Positions 45,740-53,067 of a stretch of 64,000 nt of DNA are shown piece after piece; within the stretch, counting starts at the first letter, position 1; each line of letters opens with the position of its first letter. Origin of the DNA: Pseudomonas grandcourensis. Its GTDB lineage: Bacteria > Pseudomonadota > Gammaproteobacteria > Pseudomonadales > Pseudomonadaceae. The position numbers were made by a program, and so were the translations under genes. Under the pieces are notes generated by a model. That model saw nothing but the letters and a program-made list of their open reading frames with translations, had not been told where the DNA came from and did no database searches. The stretch is taken from the NCBI RefSeq assembly GCF_039909015.1, contig NZ_CP150919.1, positions 4,316,501 through 4,380,500 on the forward strand, read 5' to 3'.

Positions 45740-46090
45740 CTACTCTTCCATTAAAAATATTTCTTTCATCTCAGTAATTTCCAAACTCACAGGTGTCAAA
45801 CGCAAGCCAATACAGGGTCCTTTTATGCACAAACCCGAACTAATTTCAAACAACGCACCATGACCACTACAAACGATATGACTGGACTCGCTGTCGAGAT
45901 AACGATTCTTGCGAACTGGCATAGTTGAACCGGGCCAATGGGGACAAGAATTTTTATAGCCATAGATATTTCCGCAGTCATTGACTAAAAAAATGTCGTC
46001 GGGACCTGTGCTTTCCTTCCTGAACCCCAAAGATTGGCCTGGCGCAATTTGCTCGAGATGGCAAAGCCTGCGGCGATCAGATTTTGCCAT
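45740..46090 (-). CDS. Rieske [2Fe-2S] ferredoxin-like protein
   Basis: The 116-residue protein has both Rieske ligand pairs: C49-x-H51 (NSCPHWPG) and C74-x-x-H77 (VCSGHGALFE). The length suits a soluble Rieske ferredoxin or a small regulatory Rieske protein. ATG 46090 with AGG-rich upstream sequence is used. It lies 19 bp after the extradiol dioxygenase gene. It may donate electrons to an oxygenase or keep the extradiol enzyme's iron reduced, as XylT-type ferredoxins do (XylT itself is plant-type). The ring-hydroxylating oxygenase encoded at 54105 already has a reductase with its own ferredoxin domain. Confidence 0.85.
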   Translation of the reverse strand: MAKSDRRRLCHLEQIAPGQSLGFRKESTGPDDIFLVNDCGNIYGYKNSCPHWPGSTMPVRKNRYLDSESSHIVCSGHGALFEISSGLCIKGPCIGLRLTPVSLEITEMKEIFLMEE

Positions 46091-46109
46091 CTTCAACCTA
46101 CCCCCCTTA

Positions 46110-47036
46110 TTAATCAGGCTTGCCGCCAGGAGCCCATTTTTCACGCCATTGGAACAGGAACACCTGGGAGTTATCCATGATTGCAGGGGCTACGCGCGGC
46201 GACCAGTCATCGTCGTGCTGATCCATATCGGCGTCGTACTCGATGTGGCAGCCCAATGGGGTGTTGAAGTACCAGAACCAGTTAGACCCAAACTTATGTC
46301 GCCCCGGCCCCCAATATGACTCATAACCTTTAGCTGCAAACGCATAGCCGGCTTGCAGTACTTCCTGAGGCCCCCCCATATGGAAGGTAAAGTGCTCGCA
46401 TCCCTGCAAATGCGGCGGGGTTTGAATGAAGAAAAGGGTGTGGTGGTCGAAAGTACCCGCAGGACGCAGAAATGGACCCATCCCGACAAATTTGTCGGTG
46501 AGTTTGAAACCCAAACGATCCGCATAGAAGCGCTCGGCCTTTTCGATATCTGGAACGAAATAAACAACGTGGGAGAGCGTTCGTGGCTTGGGAGCGAGCT
46601 CGGAACTTTCATCCACACCGGTTTTGTTCGCAGGACGGTGAATATCTCCCGGCGCGTTTACGCGCTCGGCGGGCAGTTTGTGCGGCTTTCTGATCGAAAC
46701 TTGAAAGCCCAGAGCGAATCCGAGATCGTCCACTAACTCCAGTGAACCATCGGCCAGAACCTTGACTTCACGCTCGCCCTCGAACTCCTTCCGGATGCTC
46801 GCGAGAGTCGCGATGTCTTTTACGCCATACATTGTCTTGCGCAACATGTTTGCGGTCGGCAAATTCCAGGCAGGGAGCGACGGATCGTCACGATGCTTGA
46901 TAACTACACCAGTTCCATCCAATGCTTCAAAGCGTCCACCCCCTACCGGCTCAAGGCCGTAATCTTCCAAGAAGCGCTCACTGAGCGCGACATCGTCAAC
47001 ACCAAAATACAAAGTGTCCGGTCCAAGGATGTTCAT
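46110..47036 (-). CDS. VOC-family extradiol ring-cleavage dioxygenase
   Basis: The 308-residue two-module vicinal-oxygen-chelate protein has the size and ligand spacing of BphC-type type I extradiol dioxygenases. The iron ligands appear as H156 (LSHVVYF), H215 (GCEHFTFH) and E266 (CHIEYDAD). Such enzymes cleave a catechol ring next to the diol. ATG 47036 with AGGTG upstream is used. It lies 95 bp after the FAH-family gene and before a Rieske ferredoxin. The substrate is probably a substituted catechol, possibly a large one; the sequence alone does not say which. Confidence 0.85.
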   Translation of the reverse strand: MNILGPDTLYFGVDDVALSERFLEDYGLEPVGGGRFEALDGTGVVIKHRDDPSLPAWNLPTANMLRKTMYGVKDIATLASIRKEFEGEREVKVLADGSLELVDDLGFALGFQVSIRKPHKLPAERVNAPGDIHRPANKTGVDESSELAPKPRTLSHVVYFVPDIEKAERFYADRLGFKLTDKFVGMGPFLRPAGTFDHHTLFFIQTPPHLQGCEHFTFHMGGPQEVLQAGYAFAAKGYESYWGPGRHKFGSNWFWYFNTPLGCHIEYDADMDQHDDDWSPRVAPAIMDNSQVFLFQWREKWAPGGKPD

Positions 47037-47070
47037 TTCAACACCTATCAAAGAATGCGTTTTTCTTATG

Positions 47071-47097
47071 TCAGGCCAGAACCATTGCCGGGCCTGA
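47071..47097. other. Intercistronic inverted repeat
   Basis: Arms TCAGGCC / GGCCTGA with a 13-nt loop lie between the FAH gene and the extradiol dioxygenase gene. It is possibly an RNA-processing or stabilising hairpin; it has no T-run. Confidence 0.35.
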
Positions 47098-47131
47098 GAT
47101 CTCTGATGCGCGCGTGAGTTTCAAATACACG

Positions 47132-48130
47132 TCACATGAATGGCTTGCGCTCTTCAGGCCACCATAGACCGGAAATAGGTTGTCCCATCTTGTTGCGCAG
47201 AGTTCCGACGCCATCAACGATAATTTCGACGACATCACCGGGCTGGAGCCTACGATCGAGCTCCAAAGCTGAACCACCGCCCATCGTACCCGAGCCGATT
47301 ACATCGCCCGGCACGATGGCTTCACCAAGGCTAGCCCAGGCAATCAGCTCGCCAATTGTCCAAAGTTTATTGGAGCTGTCACCCTTACCCCAAGTCTCGC
47401 CATTGACGCGGACTTCCATGCCGATCCGGTCCAAATCTTTGAATTCATCGACGGTGGTAATCCAAGGCCCGATACCGTAGGCGAAGTCTTTACACTTGGT
47501 GGGACCCATCCCAATTGGCATTTCGACCGCCTGACAATCGCGGGCGCTAAAGTCATTGAAGATGGTGATACCGAACAGGTGATCAAGCGCGTTTTCAGGG
47601 CGCAGACTTTCTCCACGCTTTCCGATGACGTAACCAAGCTCCAGTTCGTAGTCCATGTGCTGGATGTATCCTGGCCACGGAACTTCCGCTTCATGCCCAA
47701 TCACCGTATGCGGCGTACCTTTGAAATAGCCGGGCACCTTCAGAAGATTTGGAGTGGGCGGCTGGCCAATTTTTTCATGGAAGCCTTTGATGTGGCCCAC
47801 GAATGTCAGTCCATCTCGCACCACAGAAGGATCCGAGGCTGGCAACCACTGCACGCTATCGAATGAGATTGAATGTGCATCTGGCCGCTTAGCATTGATC
47901 TTTTCTGCTGCCTCGATAAACGGCGTGCCCAATGCAATTGCCGCCGACATGCTGCCAGGGAAAACAGCATTTGCGTATTGCAGAGCGCTTTCCCGGGAAG
48001 AACCGCCCTTGACCAACTGCTCATGGAGCGCGCGCTTCAGGTCGATGACCCGATGCTCCTCTGGAACTACCAGCACCAAGCGGGCTTCCGCACCGTCGGG
48101 CCCGTTAACAGAAATTCGGCCTAGCTTCAT
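47132..48130 (-). CDS. Fumarylacetoacetate hydrolase family protein
   Basis: The 332-residue protein has the FAH catalytic region: YELELGYVIGKRGE (metal-binding glutamates), GITIFNDFSARDCQAVEMPI and IGSGTMGGGSALELDRRLQP near the C-terminus. FAH-type enzymes hydrolyse the C-C bond of acylpyruvates or isomerise/hydrate ring-cleavage products, so this one probably acts after the extradiol dioxygenase encoded next. ATG 48130. An 18-bp operator lies 62 bp upstream (48192-48209), and the gene is divergent from tetR. It is the first gene of the FAH-dioxygenase-ferredoxin-outer-membrane-protein unit. Confidence 0.87.
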   Translation of the reverse strand: MKLGRISVNGPDGAEARLVLVVPEEHRVIDLKRALHEQLVKGGSSRESALQYANAVFPGSMSAAIALGTPFIEAAEKINAKRPDAHSISFDSVQWLPASDPSVVRDGLTFVGHIKGFHEKIGQPPTPNLLKVPGYFKGTPHTVIGHEAEVPWPGYIQHMDYELELGYVIGKRGESLRPENALDHLFGITIFNDFSARDCQAVEMPIGMGPTKCKDFAYGIGPWITTVDEFKDLDRIGMEVRVNGETWGKGDSSNKLWTIGELIAWASLGEAIVPGDVIGSGTMGGGSALELDRRLQPGDVVEIIVDGVGTLRNKMGQPISGLWWPEERKPFM

Positions 48131-48191
48131 GTGATTTCCCTCTTTTTATTGACTTGAACGAGCCTGAATCAGCTTTGCAAGACTCAAAGCT

Positions 48192-48209
48192 AAACGACAC
48201 GCACCGTTT
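48192..48209. promoter_or_regulatory. TetR-type operator upstream of the FAH gene
   Basis: AAACGACACGCACCGTTT. It matches the motif at 44507 at 15 of 18 positions and lies in the divergent region between the FAH gene and tetR. Confidence 0.65.
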
Positions 48210-48342
48210 TGTAAAGGGCAAAAATCGGTACAATTTAGAAGATTTCGCTGATACGCCAAGCCGTGGCGTAGACAGATCAGCAGGAGCCGGGAACTGAAGC
48301 CGTCGGATTGATAATTTTGGCAGACAACAAATATACTAATCG

Positions 48343-48360
48343 TATCGTTTTGTTTCGTTT
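48343..48360. promoter_or_regulatory. Weak TetR-type operator upstream of tetR
   Basis: TATCGTTTTGTTTCGTTT. It keeps the two CG steps and the terminal CGTTT of the motif but matches the 44507 site at only about 10 of 18 positions. It lies 64 bp upstream of the tetR start and may be an autoregulatory site. Confidence 0.4.
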
Positions 48361-48423
48361 ATAAGTTCGTGCAATGAATCATTGTCAGACCATCTCAAGA
48401 CCGCAGCGCCAAGGAACACATCA

Positions 48424-49020
48424 ATGCAGGTTAAGAAAACCTCAATGCCTACTGGACGCCCCCGTAGTGAAGCGACACGCCGACTGATCCTGGATGCTGC
48501 TATCAGCCTCCTCCAGGACAAATCGATTCAAGCAATCTCTATCGAAGCGATAGCACGAGAGGCAGGAGTGAGTAAGGCGACCATTTATCGATGGTGGGAA
48601 TCCAAGGCTTCCGTCGTGATCGATGCGTTTATCGAGCAACACTTGGTTAAAACAACGCTTCCTCGAGGCATGCGCCCACGCGAGGCCATAACGCACCATT
48701 TCCGTTCTTTCGTAACGCAGTATTCAGGATGGCCCGGCCGGCTCGTCGCTCAAATTGTTGCTGAAGGTCAATCTGATCCAACCATCCATCGCGTCTTCCG
48801 TGAGCGATTTCATTACGGTCGAAGAGCAGTCGTCAGAGAGATGCTTGAAGAGTGGAAAAACAGCGGCGACATTTCAAAAGGTGCAGATGTCGAAGTACTC
48901 ATGGATTTGATCTATGGGCCGGTTTATATGCGCCTGATGATAGGTCATGCCCCTCTGGACGAGTCCTTTGCTGAATCACATATCAATTACATATGCGAAT
49001 TGCTGGGCTCTAGATCCTGA
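48424..49020 (+). CDS. TetR-family regulator of the aromatic cluster
   Basis: The 198-residue protein has a TetR helix-turn-helix at about residues 15-60 (LILDAAISLLQDKSIQAISI, then AREAGVSKATIYRWWESKA) and a TetR_C ligand domain. ATG 48424 with AAGGA upstream is used rather than a TTG frame opening at 48382. It is the only plus-strand gene in the cluster and is divergent from the FAH gene. The recurring 18-bp palindrome in the surrounding promoter regions makes it the natural candidate for a cluster-wide repressor whose ligand is a pathway compound. Confidence 0.9.
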   Translation: MQVKKTSMPTGRPRSEATRRLILDAAISLLQDKSIQAISIEAIAREAGVSKATIYRWWESKASVVIDAFIEQHLVKTTLPRGMRPREAITHHFRSFVTQYSGWPGRLVAQIVAEGQSDPTIHRVFRERFHYGRRAVVREMLEEWKNSGDISKGADVEVLMDLIYGPVYMRLMIGHAPLDESFAESHINYICELLGSRS

Positions 49021-49045
49021 AAATCGCGATGATTACCATACTAAA

Positions 49046-49067
49046 AAGCCGGCCTTATGGCCGGCTT
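49046..49067. terminator. Bidirectional terminator between convergent genes
   Basis: Arms AAGCCGGCC / GGCCGGCTT with loop TTAT are flanked by a run of A on the left and GTGTATTT on the right. It separates the end of tetR from the end of the BKACE gene. Confidence 0.85.
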
Positions 49068-49122
49068 GTGTATTTCACAATACAGGGTGGGCCGTCTCTG
49101 GATGACCCTTATGAATACCGAA

Positions 49123-50049
49123 TTAGAAAGCAGTATTTGTCTTTCCTTTCAACGCGAGTATTTCCCTTGCCTCTTGAGGTGTAGCAATTTCAAACCCCAA
49201 CTGTTCCACGATACTTCGGATTTTCCGCACTTGTGCGGCATTAGAAACCGCCAACTCACCGCGCCCGATGTACAAGCTATCTTCAAGACCCACTCTGACG
49301 TTGCCGCCCATAATGGCCGCGAGAGTCGCTAGCGACATCTGGTCTTTACCTGCGCCCAATACTGACCAGTGATACTGATCACCAAATAGACGATCTGCGG
49401 TTCGCTTCTGATGCATCACATCTTCGATATGAGCCCCCATGGCACCACGCAATCCAAAAATTGTCTGGATGAACAATGGCGGCTTAACCAGTCCTTTATC
49501 CAGGAAATACTTCAGCGTGTACAAGTGGCTGACGTCGTAACACTCGAACTCAAAGCGGGTACCGGTATCACCAATGGTTCGCAGGATCCATTCGATATCG
49601 GAAAAAGTATTGCGGAAGACCAGATCCTTTGTGGCATTAAGATGCTCCACTTCCCAGCTGTAACGCCACTCTCGATCCTTGCTGGCCATTTCGGAAAGGT
49701 TGAGGTTTATAGACCCCATGTTCAGGGAGCACATTTCCGGCTGTAGCGCTACACCCGCCGCCGCACGCTCGCTAATTGCCATTCCCGGGCCACCACCGCC
49801 CGTAGAAATGTTCACGATGGCATCCGTTTCGGCCTTAATTCTCGAGACGAATTGACGAAAGATTTCAGGGTCGCCAGTGGGACGACCATCCTCAGGGTTT
49901 CGGGCGTGAAGATGAACGATCGCCGCTCCCGCTTTTACCGCTTCGATCGCCTGATCGCCAATCTCCTGAGGAGTAACCGGGAGATGAGGAGACATCGACG
50001 GCGTATGTGCCCCGCCCGTGATAGCGGCGGTTATTATAATTTTTCTCAC
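49123..50049 (-). CDS. BKACE (DUF849) beta-keto acid cleavage enzyme
   Basis: The 308-residue zinc-dependent TIM-barrel protein of the DUF849/BKACE family has the N-terminus IIITAAITGGAHTPSMSPHL, zinc ligands in AIVHLHARNPEDG, VNISTGGGGPGMAI, and the RVGLEDSLYIGRG segment with the third ligand. Family members condense a beta-keto acid with acetyl-CoA to give acetoacetate and a new acyl-CoA. It starts with GTG (GGAG seven bases upstream) and overlaps the cupin stop by 4 bp. In this cluster it may process a beta-keto acid released after ring cleavage and hydrolysis. Confidence 0.9.
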   Translation of the reverse strand: MRKIIITAAITGGAHTPSMSPHLPVTPQEIGDQAIEAVKAGAAIVHLHARNPEDGRPTGDPEIFRQFVSRIKAETDAIVNISTGGGGPGMAISERAAAGVALQPEMCSLNMGSINLNLSEMASKDREWRYSWEVEHLNATKDLVFRNTFSDIEWILRTIGDTGTRFEFECYDVSHLYTLKYFLDKGLVKPPLFIQTIFGLRGAMGAHIEDVMHQKRTADRLFGDQYHWSVLGAGKDQMSLATLAAIMGGNVRVGLEDSLYIGRGELAVSNAAQVRKIRSIVEQLGFEIATPQEAREILALKGKTNTAF

Positions 50050-50588
50050 AGTTCTTCTCCTTCTTTCAGCGCTAACAGGACGAACAGCATTCGACAGTTA
50101 CGCCCGGAACGATTCGACCAACTGTGGTTGGTTGCGCGCTGTACCAGTACGTCTCCTGGCCGCATAACGGTCTCACCGTGATCCATCATCGCGACAATCT
50201 CGCCCTCGAGTACCACGGCGTAATCAAGGGATTGCGTTTTGTGGAACCAGAAATGTCGAGGCTTTTTCTTGTCGCGCACACCTTCACTATCAAGAAATTC
50301 GACCAACTTTTCCTGGTCATAAACTTCATCTGGCGGGAAGTCGACTATTCGAAGAAGCGAACCCTCATCAGAATGAAAACCAAATTTGTGTCCGGCTGGC
50401 GCTGGATCCAAACCGCCCGCACGCCCAACACCCGTTGCCCAGACGACCTGTGCAACCGGCTTACCAGCTTGTGCCAGAACATTTGGTGTATTGGCGTCAC
50501 TGGTGATAATCGACTCACCAGCTTCGTTGTGACCAGTGACAATCCTCCGTACTGGCTTATAAGCCACTTCGGTAATGTTATTCATCAT
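50046..50588 (-). CDS. Cupin-domain protein
   Basis: The 180-residue protein has a single C-terminal cupin barrel (about residues 105-175): HFWFHKTQSLDYAVVLEGEI, then MMDHGETVMRPGDVLVQRAT and NHSWSNRSGRNCRMLF. The first cupin motif is degenerate and the second retains NHSW. Proteins of this type occur beside aromatic and quinate-type catabolic genes with no proven role; a small-molecule isomerase or stabiliser is possible. It is translationally coupled to the BKACE gene. A strong 18-bp operator lies 11 bp upstream of its start, so it begins its own transcription unit. Confidence 0.8.
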   Translation of the reverse strand: MMNNITEVAYKPVRRIVTGHNEAGESIITSDANTPNVLAQAGKPVAQVVWATGVGRAGGLDPAPAGHKFGFHSDEGSLLRIVDFPPDEVYDQEKLVEFLDSEGVRDKKKPRHFWFHKTQSLDYAVVLEGEIVAMMDHGETVMRPGDVLVQRATNHSWSNRSGRNCRMLFVLLALKEGEEL

Positions 50589-50598
50589 GCAACCTCAA

Positions 50599-50616
50599 AA
50601 ACGGTTCGTTTAGTTT
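50599..50616. promoter_or_regulatory. TetR-type operator upstream of cupin-BKACE
   Basis: AAACGGTTCGTTTAGTTT (reverse complement AAACTAAACGAACCGTTT). It matches the 18-bp cluster motif and lies just ahead of the cupin ribosome-binding site. Confidence 0.62.
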
Positions 50617-50639
50617 CGTTATTAATCAAATTTTTTGAG

Positions 50640-51110
50640 TCATACCGCCTTTAGGCGACTCACTGGCATAACCACAAATGTTGCTGACGAACTGGCGATC
50701 AGCACTTCTCGCTGAGGGTCATGAAGTTCGGCCCTGGCGAACGCAATTTGACGACCCACACGTTCAACTGTTGCCTTTGCTTTCAACAACGATGGCTTCG
50801 CAGCCGCCTGCATATTCACCGTAATGCTGGTAGTGGCACAGGTTTGCCCACAGGGCAGCGTGCTGAGTACTGCAAAAGCCATGGCATAGTCGAGCATGGT
50901 CATCAATGTGCCACCGGATACAACGCCATTTCCCTGAAGGGATGTTAATGGCGCTTCGAAACTAAGTTCGACAATGCCAAGGCCGCCATTAATCAACCTC
51001 GCGCCAAGTGCACTTAATCCAGCAGTCAATTCAAACGGGATGTCAAATTGGGCCTCTGAAATAGCACGCTCCAAAAAAGCTCGGTCTGGGTTGTCAATGA
51101 TTTTTTGCAC
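50640..51110 (-). CDS. PaaI-type hotdog thioesterase
   Basis: The 156-residue protein has the hotdog-fold PaaI pattern: LINGGLGIVELSFEAPLTSL, then GVVSGGTLMTMLDYAMAFAV and TTSITVNMQAAAKPSLLKAK. It probably hydrolyses an acyl-CoA, either as a pathway step or to free CoA from dead-end thioesters. A thioesterase plus a BKACE enzyme suggests CoA-linked chemistry in the lower pathway. It starts with GTG (GAGG nine bases upstream) and lies 11 bp after the second FAH gene. Confidence 0.83.
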   Translation of the reverse strand: MQKIIDNPDRAFLERAISEAQFDIPFELTAGLSALGARLINGGLGIVELSFEAPLTSLQGNGVVSGGTLMTMLDYAMAFAVLSTLPCGQTCATTSITVNMQAAAKPSLLKAKATVERVGRQIAFARAELHDPQREVLIASSSATFVVMPVSRLKAV

Positions 51111-51121
51111 AAGACGTTACC

Positions 51122-52111
51122 TCAACCTGAATGACTGATGCAGTTCTGCCGTTGCGCACCCAGTCCGGCAATTGTGCCAACCATAATGTCGCCGTCGCGC
51201 AAGAAACGATTGTAATGAGTTCCATTACCTGCAGGGGAGCCTGTACAAATCACATCGCCGGGCAATAGCTTTGCGTACTTCGAGATGTATGCGATTTGTT
51301 GTTCAATCCCAAAAAGCATATCTGCCGTCGTCTCATCCTGCATTGTTTTGCCGGACACTGTCAGTTGCATCGAGAGGTTGTGGGGATCTTCAACGAACTG
51401 CTTGGGAACCAGATACGGACCAAGCGGAAGAAAGCCTGGCTGCCCTTTCGATCTGAGCCAGTCAGTACCGAGCATCTTGTAATCAGTGCGTGGAATGAGG
51501 TCGCGAGCCGAAATGTCATTGACGATTGTGTAACCGGCTACATAATCCATGGCATCTTCCACACGGATATTGTACCCCTCCTTGCCTATCACTACGGCCA
51601 ACTCAAGCTCCCAGTCAGGCTTGCTGGTAGTGGGAGGAAGAACCAAGTCGTCATAGGCTCCCGAAATGGCAGAGACGGGCTTGGTGAATACATAGGGTTC
51701 TCCATTAGCGACCCTGTCATCCATCATGTCTTCAGCCCAAGTCCTCAATTCTTCCTTGCTTAGCCCTTCTGGACCGACATTTGAATCGACGGTCAAATCC
51801 ACTACATGCTTTCGATAGTTTGCGCCTGTGCAGAACACTTGACGCGGCAGATCAACTGCAGGGCGAAACGTGAGTTGATTTTCATCATACCAGGACGACG
51901 TAATGACTTTATTGACAATCGATTCGAGCGCGGCGTAACTGGCATCCCAGTTTTCAAGTAGCGACAGCACACTTTTTTCTCGGAGAATATCAACTCCGAA
52001 CTCCTCAGCCACGCGACTGACTGGGATAACCTTTGCGTCAATAACCAGGCCAGCAAAGCGTTGCTGTGGATTGGCTTTTAAAGAAAATGTACCGAGCGAG
52101 AACTTCTTCAA
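51122..52111 (-). CDS. Second fumarylacetoacetate hydrolase family protein
   Basis: The 329-residue FAH-fold enzyme has FCTGANYRKHVVDLT, the metal-site region WELELAVVIGKEGYNIRVED, VAGYTIVNDISARDLIPRTD and PGDVICTGSPAGNGTHYN. It is distinct from the FAH protein at 47132 and closer to the acylpyruvase/hydratase branch. The start is placed at TTG 52111, which has GGAGG five bases upstream; a frame from ATG 52159 would overlap the preceding gene by 35 bp without a ribosome-binding site. It sits between the binding-protein-like gene and the thioesterase. Confidence 0.82.
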   Translation of the reverse strand: MKKFSLGTFSLKANPQQRFAGLVIDAKVIPVSRVAEEFGVDILREKSVLSLLENWDASYAALESIVNKVITSSWYDENQLTFRPAVDLPRQVFCTGANYRKHVVDLTVDSNVGPEGLSKEELRTWAEDMMDDRVANGEPYVFTKPVSAISGAYDDLVLPPTTSKPDWELELAVVIGKEGYNIRVEDAMDYVAGYTIVNDISARDLIPRTDYKMLGTDWLRSKGQPGFLPLGPYLVPKQFVEDPHNLSMQLTVSGKTMQDETTADMLFGIEQQIAYISKYAKLLPGDVICTGSPAGNGTHYNRFLRDGDIMVGTIAGLGAQRQNCISHSG

Positions 52112-52124
52112 GTGTACCTCCGAA

Positions 52125-52970
52125 TTATTGTAAGAATGAGCCGTCGACAATTTGCTCATAGGTAAAATCCGCGCCGGGCAACCCTAGCAAAGCCCTCTGC
52201 CCAATAAGAAGCTCAAGACCCTCGCGAGAAGGCATCAGCGTTTCAGGAAATGTATTCACCATTGCTTTTACTGCTTCGACAGGCATGCCAAGCAGCTCCA
52301 AAGCCTCTGTCAGCTTTACCGTGTCGCCAGGCATGGTCGTAAGTGTTGCGCTGAGGATGCGTACCCACGCTTTCAGTGCGTCATTCGCCTGACTCGCCGA
52401 CTTCCTCACGACCAGTCCTTGACCAGGAAAATTGGTAAATACACCCTGAATCGTTGCAATAGTCTTGAGTCCCCGCTGAACCGCCATGGTGTCGAACGGA
52501 GGCCCGAGCAAGGTCGCATCACCCTCCCCCGCAACAAGAGCCGCAAACCGCTCACGCACCCCGCCAACGGGTGTCAGGCGATAATCGTCGGCGCGGAGCC
52601 CTGCTTCCTTGAGTAGCGCTCGAAGGGCAATGACAAAACCGTTCTCGGGGGCGTCCACCAGAATGTTGGCACCGCGCAAATCTGCAGGAGCGGATAGGGC
52701 CGAGGAACCGACCAGTTGTAACGGCGTGGTGGTTTCAATCTGAGCAATCACCACGAAGTCTTGTGGACCTTGCCGGCGGTTCCAGTGCAAAACGTTGTCG
52801 ATTGACGTTACGACCGCGTCGACCTCTCCTGCACAGAGTGACGAGTACTGCTCATCAGACGATTGAGTCATCGAAGACTCGATACGCAAATCCGCCGGCG
52901 TTTGCCACGAGGCTGATACCGCAATAGCAGGAGGGACAAACCACATCACTCGAAGAGAGTCGTTGGACAT
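52125..52970 (-). CDS. NMT1/SsuA-like periplasmic-binding-protein fold, apparently cytosolic
   Basis: The 281-residue protein has the two-lobe type-2 periplasmic-binding fold of the NMT1/THI5/SsuA group (CAGEVDAVVTSIDNVLHWNR, ADLRGANILVDAPENGFVIA, VRERFAALVAGEGDATLLGP). It starts directly with MSNDSLRVMWFVPP: no signal peptide, no lipobox, and no ABC permease or ATPase nearby. It is probably cytosolic, so it may be an enzyme or a binding/sensing protein rather than a transporter component. An 18-bp operator lies 33 bp upstream. It is the first gene of the unit with the second FAH gene and the thioesterase. Confidence 0.7.
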   Translation of the reverse strand: MSNDSLRVMWFVPPAIAVSASWQTPADLRIESSMTQSSDEQYSSLCAGEVDAVVTSIDNVLHWNRRQGPQDFVVIAQIETTTPLQLVGSSALSAPADLRGANILVDAPENGFVIALRALLKEAGLRADDYRLTPVGGVRERFAALVAGEGDATLLGPPFDTMAVQRGLKTIATIQGVFTNFPGQGLVVRKSASQANDALKAWVRILSATLTTMPGDTVKLTEALELLGMPVEAVKAMVNTFPETLMPSREGLELLIGQRALLGLPGADFTYEQIVDGSFLQ

Positions 52971-53002
52971 TTTTTATTCTCGTTGAAATTACCCCATATA
53001 TA

Positions 53003-53020
53003 AAACTATACGTACCGTAT
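53003..53020. promoter_or_regulatory. TetR-type operator upstream of the binding-protein-fold gene
   Basis: AAACTATACGTACCGTAT. It matches the 18-bp cluster motif (14 of 18 with the 44507 site) and lies 33 bp upstream of the start codon. Confidence 0.6.
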
Positions 53021-53067
53021 TGTCAACGAGGCGACCATCGCTTGATTAAGCCGTCAGAAGGGGGGTA

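Noticed and set aside
52125..52970. 4,5-dihydroxyphthalate decarboxylase (Pht5) call for the binding-protein-fold gene
   Set aside because: The nearby oxygenase made this attractive, but the sequence looks like the NMT1/SsuA group and does not show the Pht5 N-terminal pattern that I know.
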